From contig JASHVB010000518.1 in the NCBI GenBank assembly GCA_030039695.1, forward strand, positions 1-7,968: a DNA stretch of 7,968 nucleotides, written 5' to 3'. Shown in pieces: positions 1-6,854 of the stretch. The position numbers were made by a program, and so were the translations under genes. The notes under the pieces are model-generated. The model saw only the letters and a list, made by a program, of their open reading frames with translations, had not been told where the DNA came from and did not search any database. Source of the stretch: Acetobacteraceae bacterium (lineage in GTDB: Bacteria > Pseudomonadota > Alphaproteobacteria > Acetobacterales > Acetobacteraceae). How positions within the stretch are numbered: the first letter of the stretch is position 1; each line of letters begins with the position of its first letter.

Positions 1-5
1 AGATC

Positions 6-1610
6 ATGAGTTTCAATCCCGAGGAAGGGCTGGCAAATCGTGAGTTCCTCAAGCAAGTCTCGCAGTTCCTGGCGAGCAACGACGATCCGTCGCTGCTCGA
101 CTCGGTGCGTGACCAACTACTTGTGGAGATGAGGCGGCAGAAGGCCATTGCGGCATTTGCGGATCAGCGGATCAACGAGCTGCGGGAGGAGATCGACAAG
201 CATCTGACGCCGGTCCCGCCCCGGTTGAACGAGCAGGGTAAGCTGATCGAAAAATTACGTGGCGGCAACAGCCGTCAGGCGTTCGAGGCGATGCAGGGAA
301 CATTACAGACCGAATACGACTCCGTGATCGCCATGAGCCTGTCAGATCAGATCTCGGTACTGGAACAGGCCGTCCACGACGCCGAGGAACTAGCACGGGA
401 AACCAATAACTTCCTGATGGAATTGAAACGCAAGCCGGTCGACGACCCGCACGAGCCAACTGGAGTCAAGGAGATTAAGGATCTGTTGCTTCTCCTCGAG
501 AAGATGCTGAACGACTCGAAGGATGCCCAAGAATACCTAATCATGACGTATTCCGGGATCGAGGAAAGGTTGCAGCTCGCGCAAGAGAACCTGGGCAAGT
601 CAACGATGGCGGCGATGACCAAGGAGCTACGTGCGATCCGTACAGCAATCGACAATATGCGCGACGACGCCGGCAAGGCGAAGGAACGCTATAACAGCCA
701 GAAGGGTTTCCAGACCGAAGCGAAGGCGATCGAGACGCTACTGGACGACAAGCTGTTCAAGGACAACGCTCCCAAATACCTCCAGAAAGCTAGGGCAGAC
801 CTCGAGACTCTCAAGAAGAACGCAAAGTTTGAGGGCGGCTACGACGACGCTACAGCGGACGCCGTGAAGATGAAGACAGACCTTGACAAGGTGCTGCACA
901 GCGCCAGGAACGCGCGTGACATCCCGGTGTTGATCGTCGAGAGGGAGACGCAGATCGCGGGGGAAAACGCCAAGGAGGAGCTGCAGAAGACCAAGTGGGA
1001 AACCGAAGTAGAGATCATCAAGAACGACCTGGACGCCGCCAAATCGATCAATCCGAAGGAGATCAAGGGGCTCAAGTCGGTGGTCAAGGACACCGCCAAA
1101 GCGGTTGAGAAATCGCACGACTACGGCATGGGCCGCTCGCAGCTTGAGCAGGTGCGAAGCAAATTCGCATTGCTGCAGCAAAACCCCGCTGGGTTGGCCA
1201 TTGCCGCGCGCAACCAGCTTCCCGGGGTGAACGCGCTGTATCGCAAGGCGGTGCTGGAGTTCGGCAGAACGCTGTCCGATCTGGAAAAGAACCTCAGCGC
1301 CAAACTCGAGGACTCGGACAAGGCGGCATTTGCCAAGGAAGTAGTCGATGCACGGTCGCTGCTCAATCCGGCGCTGTTCACGTCGTATATCAAGACCATC
1401 ACGACCGCTGACGACGAAAAGAAGCGCTCTACCGCGCGCGAGAAGGCGCTGCGCGGCGCCCGCCAGATGATGACCTACATTAAGCAGGACTACCGGATGC
1501 GCGAACTGGCCAACGCACCATCGACCGTAGACACCAAGATGGCAGGCGTCGTCTCGAAGGTGTACTTAGCGCTGTTGAATCTCGAAAACAACCTGATTGT
1601 TTCTCTCTAA
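6..1610 (+). CDS. Unrecognised 534-residue helical coiled-coil protein
   Basis: I do not recognise this family. The product is soluble-looking, very rich in Lys, Glu, Asp, Ala and Leu, and has no signal peptide or membrane segment. Heptad-like helical stretches run through residues 33-66, 112-142, 153-230 and 310-390. A Pro-rich break (TPVPP, residues 68-72) and another near residues 144-152 divide the helices. Two loosely similar units may repeat: about 240-299, with FEGGYDDATADAV, and about 341-392, with KSHDYGMGRSQLEQV. Each has a Tyr followed by a long amphipathic helix. The C-terminus (residues 512-534) is more hydrophobic and ends NNLIVSL. The start is the first ATG in the window. Only five upstream bases are visible, with no stop codon in frame, so the true start could lie outside. 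The next gene begins 15 bases after the stop, which suggests an operon and a shared role. Possible roles are a structural partner, a chaperone, or one component of a binary helical toxin; none is proven. Confidence 0.85.
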   Translation: MSFNPEEGLANREFLKQVSQFLASNDDPSLLDSVRDQLLVEMRRQKAIAAFADQRINELREEIDKHLTPVPPRLNEQGKLIEKLRGGNSRQAFEAMQGTLQTEYDSVIAMSLSDQISVLEQAVHDAEELARETNNFLMELKRKPVDDPHEPTGVKEIKDLLLLLEKMLNDSKDAQEYLIMTYSGIEERLQLAQENLGKSTMAAMTKELRAIRTAIDNMRDDAGKAKERYNSQKGFQTEAKAIETLLDDKLFKDNAPKYLQKARADLETLKKNAKFEGGYDDATADAVKMKTDLDKVLHSARNARDIPVLIVERETQIAGENAKEELQKTKWETEVEIIKNDLDAAKSINPKEIKGLKSVVKDTAKAVEKSHDYGMGRSQLEQVRSKFALLQQNPAGLAIAARNQLPGVNALYRKAVLEFGRTLSDLEKNLSAKLEDSDKAAFAKEVVDARSLLNPALFTSYIKTITTADDEKKRSTAREKALRGARQMMTYIKQDYRMRELANAPSTVDTKMAGVVSKVYLALLNLENNLIVSL

Positions 1611-1612
1611 CC

Positions 1613-1618
1613 AGGGGA
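1613..1618 (+). promoter_or_regulatory. Ribosome binding site for the 986-residue protein (GTG start)
   Basis: AGGGGA lies seven bases before a GTG at 1626. It decides the start: the nearer ATG at 1621 is in another frame and meets TGA after four codons, so GTG is the only sensible initiator. The site follows the upstream gene's TAA (1608-1610) directly, so the two genes are probably co-transcribed. Confidence 0.75.
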
Positions 1619-1625
1619 CGATGCC

Positions 1626-4586
1626 GTGGCACTGACCGAACAAGAAGCTGAATGGACCGTGCGGTTCACTGCCGGCGCCGTGCAGGCACGCGCGATCGGA
1701 CCCTTGCGGAAGAAGAGCAAGTCCGAGGATTTGGAAGAGAAGCTGCGACGCGCGCGCGACAAAGAAGAGGTCAAGGAACAAGCGCTGAAGGACATGCTGC
1801 TGGAAAAGACGCTGCGCGAGATCGATAAGCGGAGGGACGAACTGCGCGAGACGACGCAGGCGACAGTGGAACGCGTGGACGACAAGGGCAAGAAGCAGAC
1901 GGAGCAGCTCCGCGACAAGGACGGAAAGCAGGAGAGGGCCACGGATACTGGCAATATGAAGGGCGTGACGAAGCTCACATATGGCAGTACCAGCGGCAAG
2001 GAGAGCTCCGGCTCCGACGTCGACACCTCGGGGATGATCGATCAGGGCCCGCTGACCGGCGGTGATCAGGATGTCAGTGCTCCATTCAACGTCAAGAAGA
2101 ACGCAGGACCCGAGGCGAAAGGGCTGAAACTGCTCAGCGACAGCGTGGCCTGGGTACAGGCAAAGGCCGATGAACTGGCCGAGGTTACTGTCATGCGCAG
2201 CACGCTACCTGAAGGCGCGGACGATATCGTGCTGGTGAAGCAGAAGCTTTTCACCGACAAGGAACTCACCAGCGAAATCTTCACGCCGCTGGTCCGCGAC
2301 AAGGTGCTTGGTGAGACACTGGTGCCCGACAAGTACAGCAAGACCCAGCAGATGCTGGACGGATCGGACAATTATTATGTCAAGGAATGCAAGGAGAAAG
2401 GCCGCGCTCCGAACACCGGTGCCGCGAGCCTGACCAAGGGTCTGATCGGTGTCGCCGGCAGCGTGGCGACCACCGTGTTCAGCGGCATGGGCGCGGTGAA
2501 AGAGGGCCAGGAGGCAATGAACAACGCGAACTGGTCGAAGGACAAGGTCGATCAGTACAACGATATCACCAACGGCATTGTCGCCGTGCTGCAGGGCGGA
2601 GTCGATCTGACCGACAAGGCTATCGAGGCCTCCAATGTTGGCGATTTTGACGAGAGTGCGTTCAGCTCGATGGTCAGCAGCGTCGGCAACGGAATTGGCA
2701 AGATGATCGCCGGCGCGACCGGCAGCGAGGACATCGGTGGCATTGTGCAGCTCGCCATCGACGGCTCGACAAAGCTGGTACAGATCGGCGTCACCATGAA
2801 GAAATGGGCGACGGACCCCAATGGCGATCCACCCGTTGCCGCTATGCTCTCCGTCTTCGGCGGTGTTCTCTCCGACGGTTTCAGCACGCTCAGTGACCTG
2901 CCCAACCAGACAACCGATCAATGCAATGCCTGGGCTAACATCGGTACCGGTATCTCAGCCGCATTCGGCGTGCTGACCAAAGGTGTCGAGACCAAGATCA
3001 TCCTGGCGATCAAAAACGGCAATTGGAAGGAGGCCTTTGCTTTCGTCGAGGAAGCAGCGGGTCAGGCTGCCAAGGCGGCAAATGCCGGCGCAAAAACCAA
3101 CAACCTGTTCAACTCGGCATCGGACCTGGCGGGCCAGGACAGCGCGATCAAGGACCAGAACGACTTCAACTCGGCTGCCGACAACATGCAGAAGGCACTC
3201 AACACGCTTTCCAACCTCAAGAAGGATTCCGACGACCCGCTGTGGCAGACCAAGCGGGAGCAGACGGTGGCGGCCGGCAAGAAGAAGATCGAGGAGATGG
3301 AGAAGGCTGCCAAGAAGGCAAAGGAGCAGGCCACCAAGGAAGAGATCAAGGCCATCCAGGATCGCTTGGCGAAGGAGAAGAAGGAGTACGAGACTTCGCT
3401 GAAGTGTCTCGGTTCGAAGAATCCCAAAGATTCGGAGTACAAGACGATCGCCAAGCTGATCGAGCAAATCGAGCGCGACCGCGCGATTTGGAACGGGTTG
3501 AACGCCATGTTCGGCGCGGGTATCGGCCTCGCCAGCGGTGTGACCGAGGCGATCTCGACGATGGCGTCGTCGGTTGCACCAGCGCTCAAAGCCGCAGGCC
3601 AGTTGATGAAGTTCATCATCAACCTGAAAGCCGCCGCGGACCGCTGCGAGGCGTGGCTGACCTGGCGTGAAGGACGCAAGGATGCACTGAGCGGCGTCAG
3701 CCCCTACGCCACCTCGATCGAGAACTTCGTCCAGAACCAGGGCACGCAGTTCGCTCATTATTCGATCCAGGCCGCGGCAAATGCGATCAACGCATTACTG
3801 TCGGCAGCCGAGGCATCGCCGGTCGGCCCGGCCTTCACCGCCGCGAGTGGCGGCGTGACCGCAGCCGCGGCGCTGGAGGACACGCTGTACAAATTCAAGA
3901 AGCAGCAGGATCTGCGTAAGGCATGGCGCGCGACCCGCAAGGCGCTCGATCCAGCGAACAAGGGTGATCGCAGGATGCGGCTGCTGGTGCGCGAAATGAA
4001 CCCGACGCTGGCCAAATACACAATCGCCTATGGCGCGCTGATCGACGAGGACCCGATCGCCATCACTGCCATGAATCGCGTCGGCTTGGACCGTGAGACG
4101 CTGGCGCGCGCCGGCGATCGTGTGAAGGACGTGAAGAAGTACCTCGAAACCCTTTACCCGGACGACGGCACGGTGCTGGTGAAGCTGGCGTTCGAGGCCA
4201 TCAAAACAAAGCTTCCCGATCCGGCGCTGACCAGCAAGACATGGCAGCTGACTTTCGTGCTGCTGCAACGCGACGCCAAGCTCGCCGGACAGAACCCGCC
4301 GGAGATCGTCGGCAACCTTAGTCTGGTCGAGACATTGAAGCCCAAAATAACCGACAAGATCGTGCGGGAGAATACGTCGAAGACCGACATCCAGAACGAC
4401 CTGATCGACGCGTTGAAGGGCCTCAACAAGGCATTCCTGACCTATCGGCCGATGGACACCGCGGGCGAACCGATCGAGGCGGTGAAAGAAATCTGTGGCT
4501 ACTACGCTGACCTCGCCGCTGCTGCCATCACGTCGGTCGAGATGGATATCGAGGAGGCCGAAACGCAGCTCAAGAAGGCTGCGTAA
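1626..4586 (+). CDS. Unrecognised 986-residue protein with coiled coils and Gly/Ala-rich hydrophobic zones
   Basis: I do not recognise this family. The start is GTG with a good ribosome binding site and no signal peptide. Domain order: a charged coiled coil at residues 33-105; a Gly/Ser/Asp-rich linker at 108-150; a mixed region at 160-260; a block of hydrophobic, glycine-spaced segments at 265-292, 313-325, 345-390, 403-425 and 436-452; a Lys/Glu-rich coiled coil at 538-592; a second hydrophobic block at 620-668 (core MFGAGIGLASGVTEAI) and 714-750; and a helical, charged C-terminal domain at about 755-986. The segments are Gly/Ala-rich rather than Leu-rich, more like amphipathic or inducible membrane-inserting helices than ordinary transporter spans. 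Cysteines are few (near 255, 433, 594, 674 and 957). Alternatives are a pore-forming or translocator-type protein, an injected effector, or a tape-measure-like structural protein. The gene is certain from its length and ribosome binding site; the function is unknown. Confidence 0.9.
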   Translation: MALTEQEAEWTVRFTAGAVQARAIGPLRKKSKSEDLEEKLRRARDKEEVKEQALKDMLLEKTLREIDKRRDELRETTQATVERVDDKGKKQTEQLRDKDGKQERATDTGNMKGVTKLTYGSTSGKESSGSDVDTSGMIDQGPLTGGDQDVSAPFNVKKNAGPEAKGLKLLSDSVAWVQAKADELAEVTVMRSTLPEGADDIVLVKQKLFTDKELTSEIFTPLVRDKVLGETLVPDKYSKTQQMLDGSDNYYVKECKEKGRAPNTGAASLTKGLIGVAGSVATTVFSGMGAVKEGQEAMNNANWSKDKVDQYNDITNGIVAVLQGGVDLTDKAIEASNVGDFDESAFSSMVSSVGNGIGKMIAGATGSEDIGGIVQLAIDGSTKLVQIGVTMKKWATDPNGDPPVAAMLSVFGGVLSDGFSTLSDLPNQTTDQCNAWANIGTGISAAFGVLTKGVETKIILAIKNGNWKEAFAFVEEAAGQAAKAANAGAKTNNLFNSASDLAGQDSAIKDQNDFNSAADNMQKALNTLSNLKKDSDDPLWQTKREQTVAAGKKKIEEMEKAAKKAKEQATKEEIKAIQDRLAKEKKEYETSLKCLGSKNPKDSEYKTIAKLIEQIERDRAIWNGLNAMFGAGIGLASGVTEAISTMASSVAPALKAAGQLMKFIINLKAAADRCEAWLTWREGRKDALSGVSPYATSIENFVQNQGTQFAHYSIQAAANAINALLSAAEASPVGPAFTAASGGVTAAAALEDTLYKFKKQQDLRKAWRATRKALDPANKGDRRMRLLVREMNPTLAKYTIAYGALIDEDPIAITAMNRVGLDRETLARAGDRVKDVKKYLETLYPDDGTVLVKLAFEAIKTKLPDPALTSKTWQLTFVLLQRDAKLAGQNPPEIVGNLSLVETLKPKITDKIVRENTSKTDIQNDLIDALKGLNKAFLTYRPMDTAGEPIEAVKEICGYYADLAAAAITSVEMDIEEAETQLKKAA

Positions 4587-4996
4587 TGTGGATGGTGGTG
4601 CAGGCTCGGACGCCGCCTGCCGCGACCGTGGCCGCGCGCAGCGGCCGGAATATCGGGACCGCAAGCGTGGCCATGGCCGTGGAGACGGCGCCACATGCTC
4701 GGAATAGCCTATGGCCAATGCATCGCTGCCGCACCGCGTCACCACTCGCCGTTCACCGATACCGGCGGTTACCGAAGGCCGTGCTCGACACGCTCGCCGG
4801 CATCCAGACGCTCGACGTCCACTTCCCCACCACTGACGGCCGTAAACCGATCCTGACCCGCCACACCGAACCCAACGCCGACCAGAAGGTCTTACTGCGC
4901 CGGGTCAAGCTCGATCTGCCGTCCCAGCCGCCTCCGCGCATGGCCGCGCCGGTCGGAAACCCAGTTCACGCCGCGGCGACTGCCGAGCCGGTGTAG
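4586..4996 (+). pseudogene. ORF carrying an IS1634/IS4-type transposase C-terminal tail (probable IS remnant)
   Basis: This 136-codon ORF overlaps the preceding stop as TAATG and has AAGAAGG seven bases upstream, so it could be translated by coupling. Residues 1-60 (rich in Arg, Ala and Pro) resemble nothing I know. Residues 66-120, at about 4781-4945, contain LDVHFPTTDGR, then a TRHTEPNADQ-like stretch, LLRRVKLDLP and SQPPPR. That pattern fits the extreme C-terminus of DDE transposases of the IS1634/IS4 group, where a D-x-x-x-P-T-T-D-G-R strand is followed by a short Leu-rich helix ending in LP. The catalytic DDE core, normally several hundred residues upstream, is absent. I therefore infer a truncated transposase end abutted to unrelated sequence by rearrangement. 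The family match is from memory, not a search. A small genuine hypothetical protein is the alternative. Confidence 0.5.
4630..4646. repeat. GC-rich hairpin downstream of the two-gene operon
   Basis: GGCCGC, a 5-base loop (GCGCA), then GCGGCC form a perfect 6-bp stem 44 bases after the operon's final stop. No T-run follows on the plus strand, so it is not a standard intrinsic terminator. In such GC-rich DNA it may be chance. Confidence 0.3.
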
Positions 4997-5014
4997 TGGA
5001 GACTTCCGGGGGTC

Positions 5015-5050
5015 GGCCATTGAATTTGCTCATTTCTCTTCGCAATGGCC
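5015..5050. repeat. 8-bp inverted repeat between convergent genes
   Basis: GGCCATTG (5015-5022) and CAATGGCC (5043-5050) are perfect inverted repeats around a 20-base loop. They lie between the end of the IS-remnant ORF (4996) and the end of the minus-strand transporter (5059). Neither strand shows a T-run after the stem, so Rho-independent termination is weakly supported. An IS-related structure or a bidirectional mRNA 3'-end stabiliser is also possible. Confidence 0.55.
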
Positions 5051-5058
5051 TAAACGCG

Positions 5059-6066
5059 CTACATTTCACCGTCCCCGGGCAGGTCAGCAGCGAGATGTGG
5101 ACGCCGCCGCTGGCTTAGGCGGGCTGGCAGGGCCGCGGGTGCGGTTTCTCTGGCGAGACGTGCCAGTAGGAACTTGGTCAGCCCGGGGGCGGTGTATTTC
5201 GCAACCATGCTGGTGGCGAGGAAGATATCCGCGAGCGGCAGGATATGGTTGCCCAGCACCACCCAGGCTAGCGTGATGGTGCGTGTGCCGCTGATCAGGC
5301 CGGCGGTGAGCGCTGCGACGCGGCCGGAGCGCCAGAACAGGAATGTGCCGGTCAGTTCCGCGCCGAACAGTAGGGCGTAGGCCAGCAATACGAACTCCAT
5401 ACTCGTCTGCGGCTGCGCGAGCAGATGCGCCTGCATGCCGCGCATCGATCCCATTCCGGCGAGGAACATTGCGGAGACGGCAATTCCGGTCATCACCTCG
5501 GGATTGTCACGAATGAAGGCACCCGCCATCCGCTTCGCCGCTACCGAAGCGAGGAATGCGCCGCCGACGAGAAGGACAAGATTCAGGCTGGTCGCCAGCG
5601 GGTCGATGTCGAGGCTGTAGCCGCCGAAGAGTTCCGCCAGCGCTGGAATGTAGAAGGGCGACGCGGCCGTGCCGATCACGGTTGCAAGCAACGTGATCGA
5701 AATGTTGAGCCGCATGATGGCGGCAAACGCGACGCAGGCGGGGCTCGTCGGCACCAACGCCCAGAACAGCAAGCCCTGTGCGAGGCCGGGTCCGGGGTGG
5801 GCGATGCCAATGAACGCGACGGTTGCTATGGGTATGCCGATGTTTGCCCACAGGATCATCAAGGCAATCTGTCTCGCGTTGCCGATCTCCCGTCTTAGTG
5901 ATGCGCTATCGAACTTCAGGAACGACCCGAAAGTGAAGATGACGATGGCGACCGCAAGGTAGGGCCTGGCCAGTTCCGAGAGATCGGGGAAGCAAAGCCC
6001 AAGGACGACTCCAGCAATCACGACCGCGGCGCCATTCCTTCCCGCCAATCTGAGGACCCCTTTCAT
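5059..6066 (-). CDS. Bile acid:sodium symporter (BASS) superfamily transporter
   Basis: This is a 335-residue, very hydrophobic inner-membrane protein with about nine or ten transmembrane helices, matching the usual 300-340 residues of the BASS/SBF fold. Helices lie near residues 11-27, 34-50, 66-87, 96-117, 123-143, 158-178, 191-209, 222-243, 248-271 and 277-298, followed by a polar Arg/Pro-rich tail. The segment around 103-137 (ALVPTSPACVAFAAI, then ITLLATVIGTAASPF) corresponds to the broken helix 4 that holds the substrate and sodium sites in this family. The start at 6066 is chosen because GGGAG sits six bases upstream on the minus strand and the protein becomes membrane-like at once. An ATG at 6132 would add 22 polar residues. 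The residues matching the two broken helices (SPACVAF; ISGTRTITLAW at 259-269) differ from the classic sodium-coordinating motifs, so substrate and coupling ion are uncertain. The gene converges on the IS remnant, and no operon partner is visible. Confidence 0.82.
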   Translation of the reverse strand: MKGVLRLAGRNGAAVVIAGVVLGLCFPDLSELARPYLAVAIVIFTFGSFLKFDSASLRREIGNARQIALMILWANIGIPIATVAFIGIAHPGPGLAQGLLFWALVPTSPACVAFAAIMRLNISITLLATVIGTAASPFYIPALAELFGGYSLDIDPLATSLNLVLLVGGAFLASVAAKRMAGAFIRDNPEVMTGIAVSAMFLAGMGSMRGMQAHLLAQPQTSMEFVLLAYALLFGAELTGTFLFWRSGRVAALTAGLISGTRTITLAWVVLGNHILPLADIFLATSMVAKYTAPGLTKFLLARLARETAPAALPARLSQRRRPHLAADLPGDGEM

Positions 6067-6072
6067 GTGCAA

Positions 6073-6077
6073 CTCCC
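6073..6077 (-). promoter_or_regulatory. Ribosome binding site for the BASS transporter
   Basis: The minus strand reads GGGAG, then six bases, then ATG at 6066. This supports the shorter start over the ATG at 6132. Confidence 0.65.
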
Positions 6078-6517
6078 GTCTGATGCAGTTGGTTGGTTCG
6101 GCCTTTGCGCTGCAGTTGCCTGAAGCGCGCATGACCCACAGATGCTGCGAGCCGGTTACTGTCGGATGTCGATGCGGAGAAAACGCGTTACGTCGGTAAT
6201 CGGCAGCCGGCTACTCATTCGAAGCGGCTCGTTGTCTATTGGTAACATATCGCACCTTGAATTGAGCTCGAAATGGCAGAAGCCTGAATCGTCACAACGA
6301 AAAAGATGGCCAAGTTGGCCTAGCCGCGGTCAGCCCGACACGGTGAAATGGAAGGCGCTCAGGCCCGCCGTGTCACCAGTTGAATGTCACTCCTCGGCCG
6401 ATGCTGCAGCTGAAAGCTGATTCCTGCATGACGATGATGTCGTGTTGCCGCAAACACCGTGAACAGCACTCGTTTGCGACGTTGCTGCTGTTTGAGATGA
6501 AAATATCCGGTGGGGAC

Positions 6518-6561
6518 GTTATCAACACTGCCGCAATATGTTATCAATATTGCCGCAATAT
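6518..6561. repeat. Abutting tandem pair of 22-bp direct repeats
   Basis: Copy 1 (6518-6539) and copy 2 (6540-6561) touch without a gap. Each reads GTTATCAA, three variable bases (CAC or TAT), then TGCCGCAATAT, giving 20 of 22 identical bases. The pair is bracketed by two further similar stretches, ATGAAAATATCCGGTGG (6497-6513) and ATGAGAATATCCGCGTGG (6562-6579). Multiple short terminal repeats of this sort occur at the ends of IS21-family elements. Tandem repeats of about 20 bp next to AT-rich DNA also occur as plasmid iterons or repressor operators. TTATCAACA in copy 1 is one base from the DnaA-box consensus. Which explanation holds cannot be settled here. Confidence 0.85.
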
Positions 6562-6691
6562 ATGAGAATATCCGCGTGGCTTGAGCGCTATCCCCGCCCG
6601 ACGGCAAGCCTCCTTTCAGGCTGGGTCGTCCTGGGCAACGTCGTCCAACATGCATCCGACCTTGCGGCAGCGTTAGGTTCTAAAATTCACA

Positions 6692-6808
6692 CAATCGCGG
6701 CAACACGAGTAAGAATATTCTTGAAACGCGACGATTTCGCATCTCATACGGCACTCGCAATCCATTGCTCTCTCTGATTCTGCCGTCTCATCAATTCCGG
6801 CAACACGA
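6692..6808. repeat. Pair of 17-bp direct repeats exactly 100 bp apart
   Basis: CAATCGCGGCAACACGA (6692-6708) and CAATTCCGGCAACACGA (6792-6808) match at 15 of 17 positions in the same orientation. Their CAAT...CGGCAACA core loosely resembles the ATCAA...TGCCGCAATA core of the upstream 22-bp pair, so all four may belong to one degenerate repeat family. Confidence 0.6.
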
Positions 6809-6854
6809 CACCAACCCGTACCGGTCAGCCATCACCAGTGGTGCGGGCGTAATC

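Larger units (their letters stand above)
6067..6854. other. Gene-poor, repeat-bearing accessory stretch
   Basis: I see no convincing gene in this roughly 790-base stretch. The open frames of 60-100 codons on either strand have no recognisable domain and no good ribosome binding site. From about 6180 to 6760 the sequence is visibly more AT-rich than its neighbours. It contains a tandem 22-bp pair, a 17-bp direct repeat whose second copy lies just upstream of the small zinc-ribbon remnant, and a weaker 11-bp pair, AGCCGGYTACT, at 6150-6160 and 6205-6215. The promoter of the transporter should lie in its left part, but I find no confident -35/-10 pair. The content suggests mobile-element debris. 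Confidence 0.55.

Noticed and set aside
3023..3670. Plus-strand 215-codon frame overlapping the large gene
   Set aside because: It is a frame-shifted reading of the Lys/Glu-rich coding sequence, rich in Gly, Arg and Gln, with no supporting start.
2955..3758. Minus-strand open frame of 267 codons
   Set aside because: It is fully antisense to the large gene, with a low-complexity Leu/Arg run that mirrors the Lys/Glu coiled coil; no ribosome binding site or domain.
1626..4586. Phage tail tape-measure protein
   Set aside because: Length and hydrophobic/coiled-coil mix are compatible, but no tail chaperone frameshift pair, tail tube or distal tail gene is visible, and the preceding gene is another large helical protein.
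3795..4745. Long minus-strand open frame (316 codons)
   Set aside because: It lies antisense to the 986-residue gene, has an Arg/Leu/His-rich composition typical of GC-rich shadow frames and shows no domain.
6067..6132. 22-residue N-terminal extension of the transporter from ATG 6132
   Set aside because: It is polar, lacks a ribosome binding site and precedes a better-supported ATG at 6066.
6181..6200. Short palindrome-like GTTACGTCGGTAAT as an operator
   Set aside because: Only a 4-bp stem matches, which is not distinguishable from chance.
6142..6420. 92-codon plus-strand frame
   Set aside because: No ribosome binding site, no recognisable domain, and composition unlike the neighbouring genes.
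6359..6655. 98-codon minus-strand frame
   Set aside because: It runs straight across the tandem repeats and has no recognisable domain or good start.
6518..6808. CRISPR array
   Set aside because: Only two abutting units without spacers and two further diverged copies; the geometry is not repeat-spacer and no cas gene is present.
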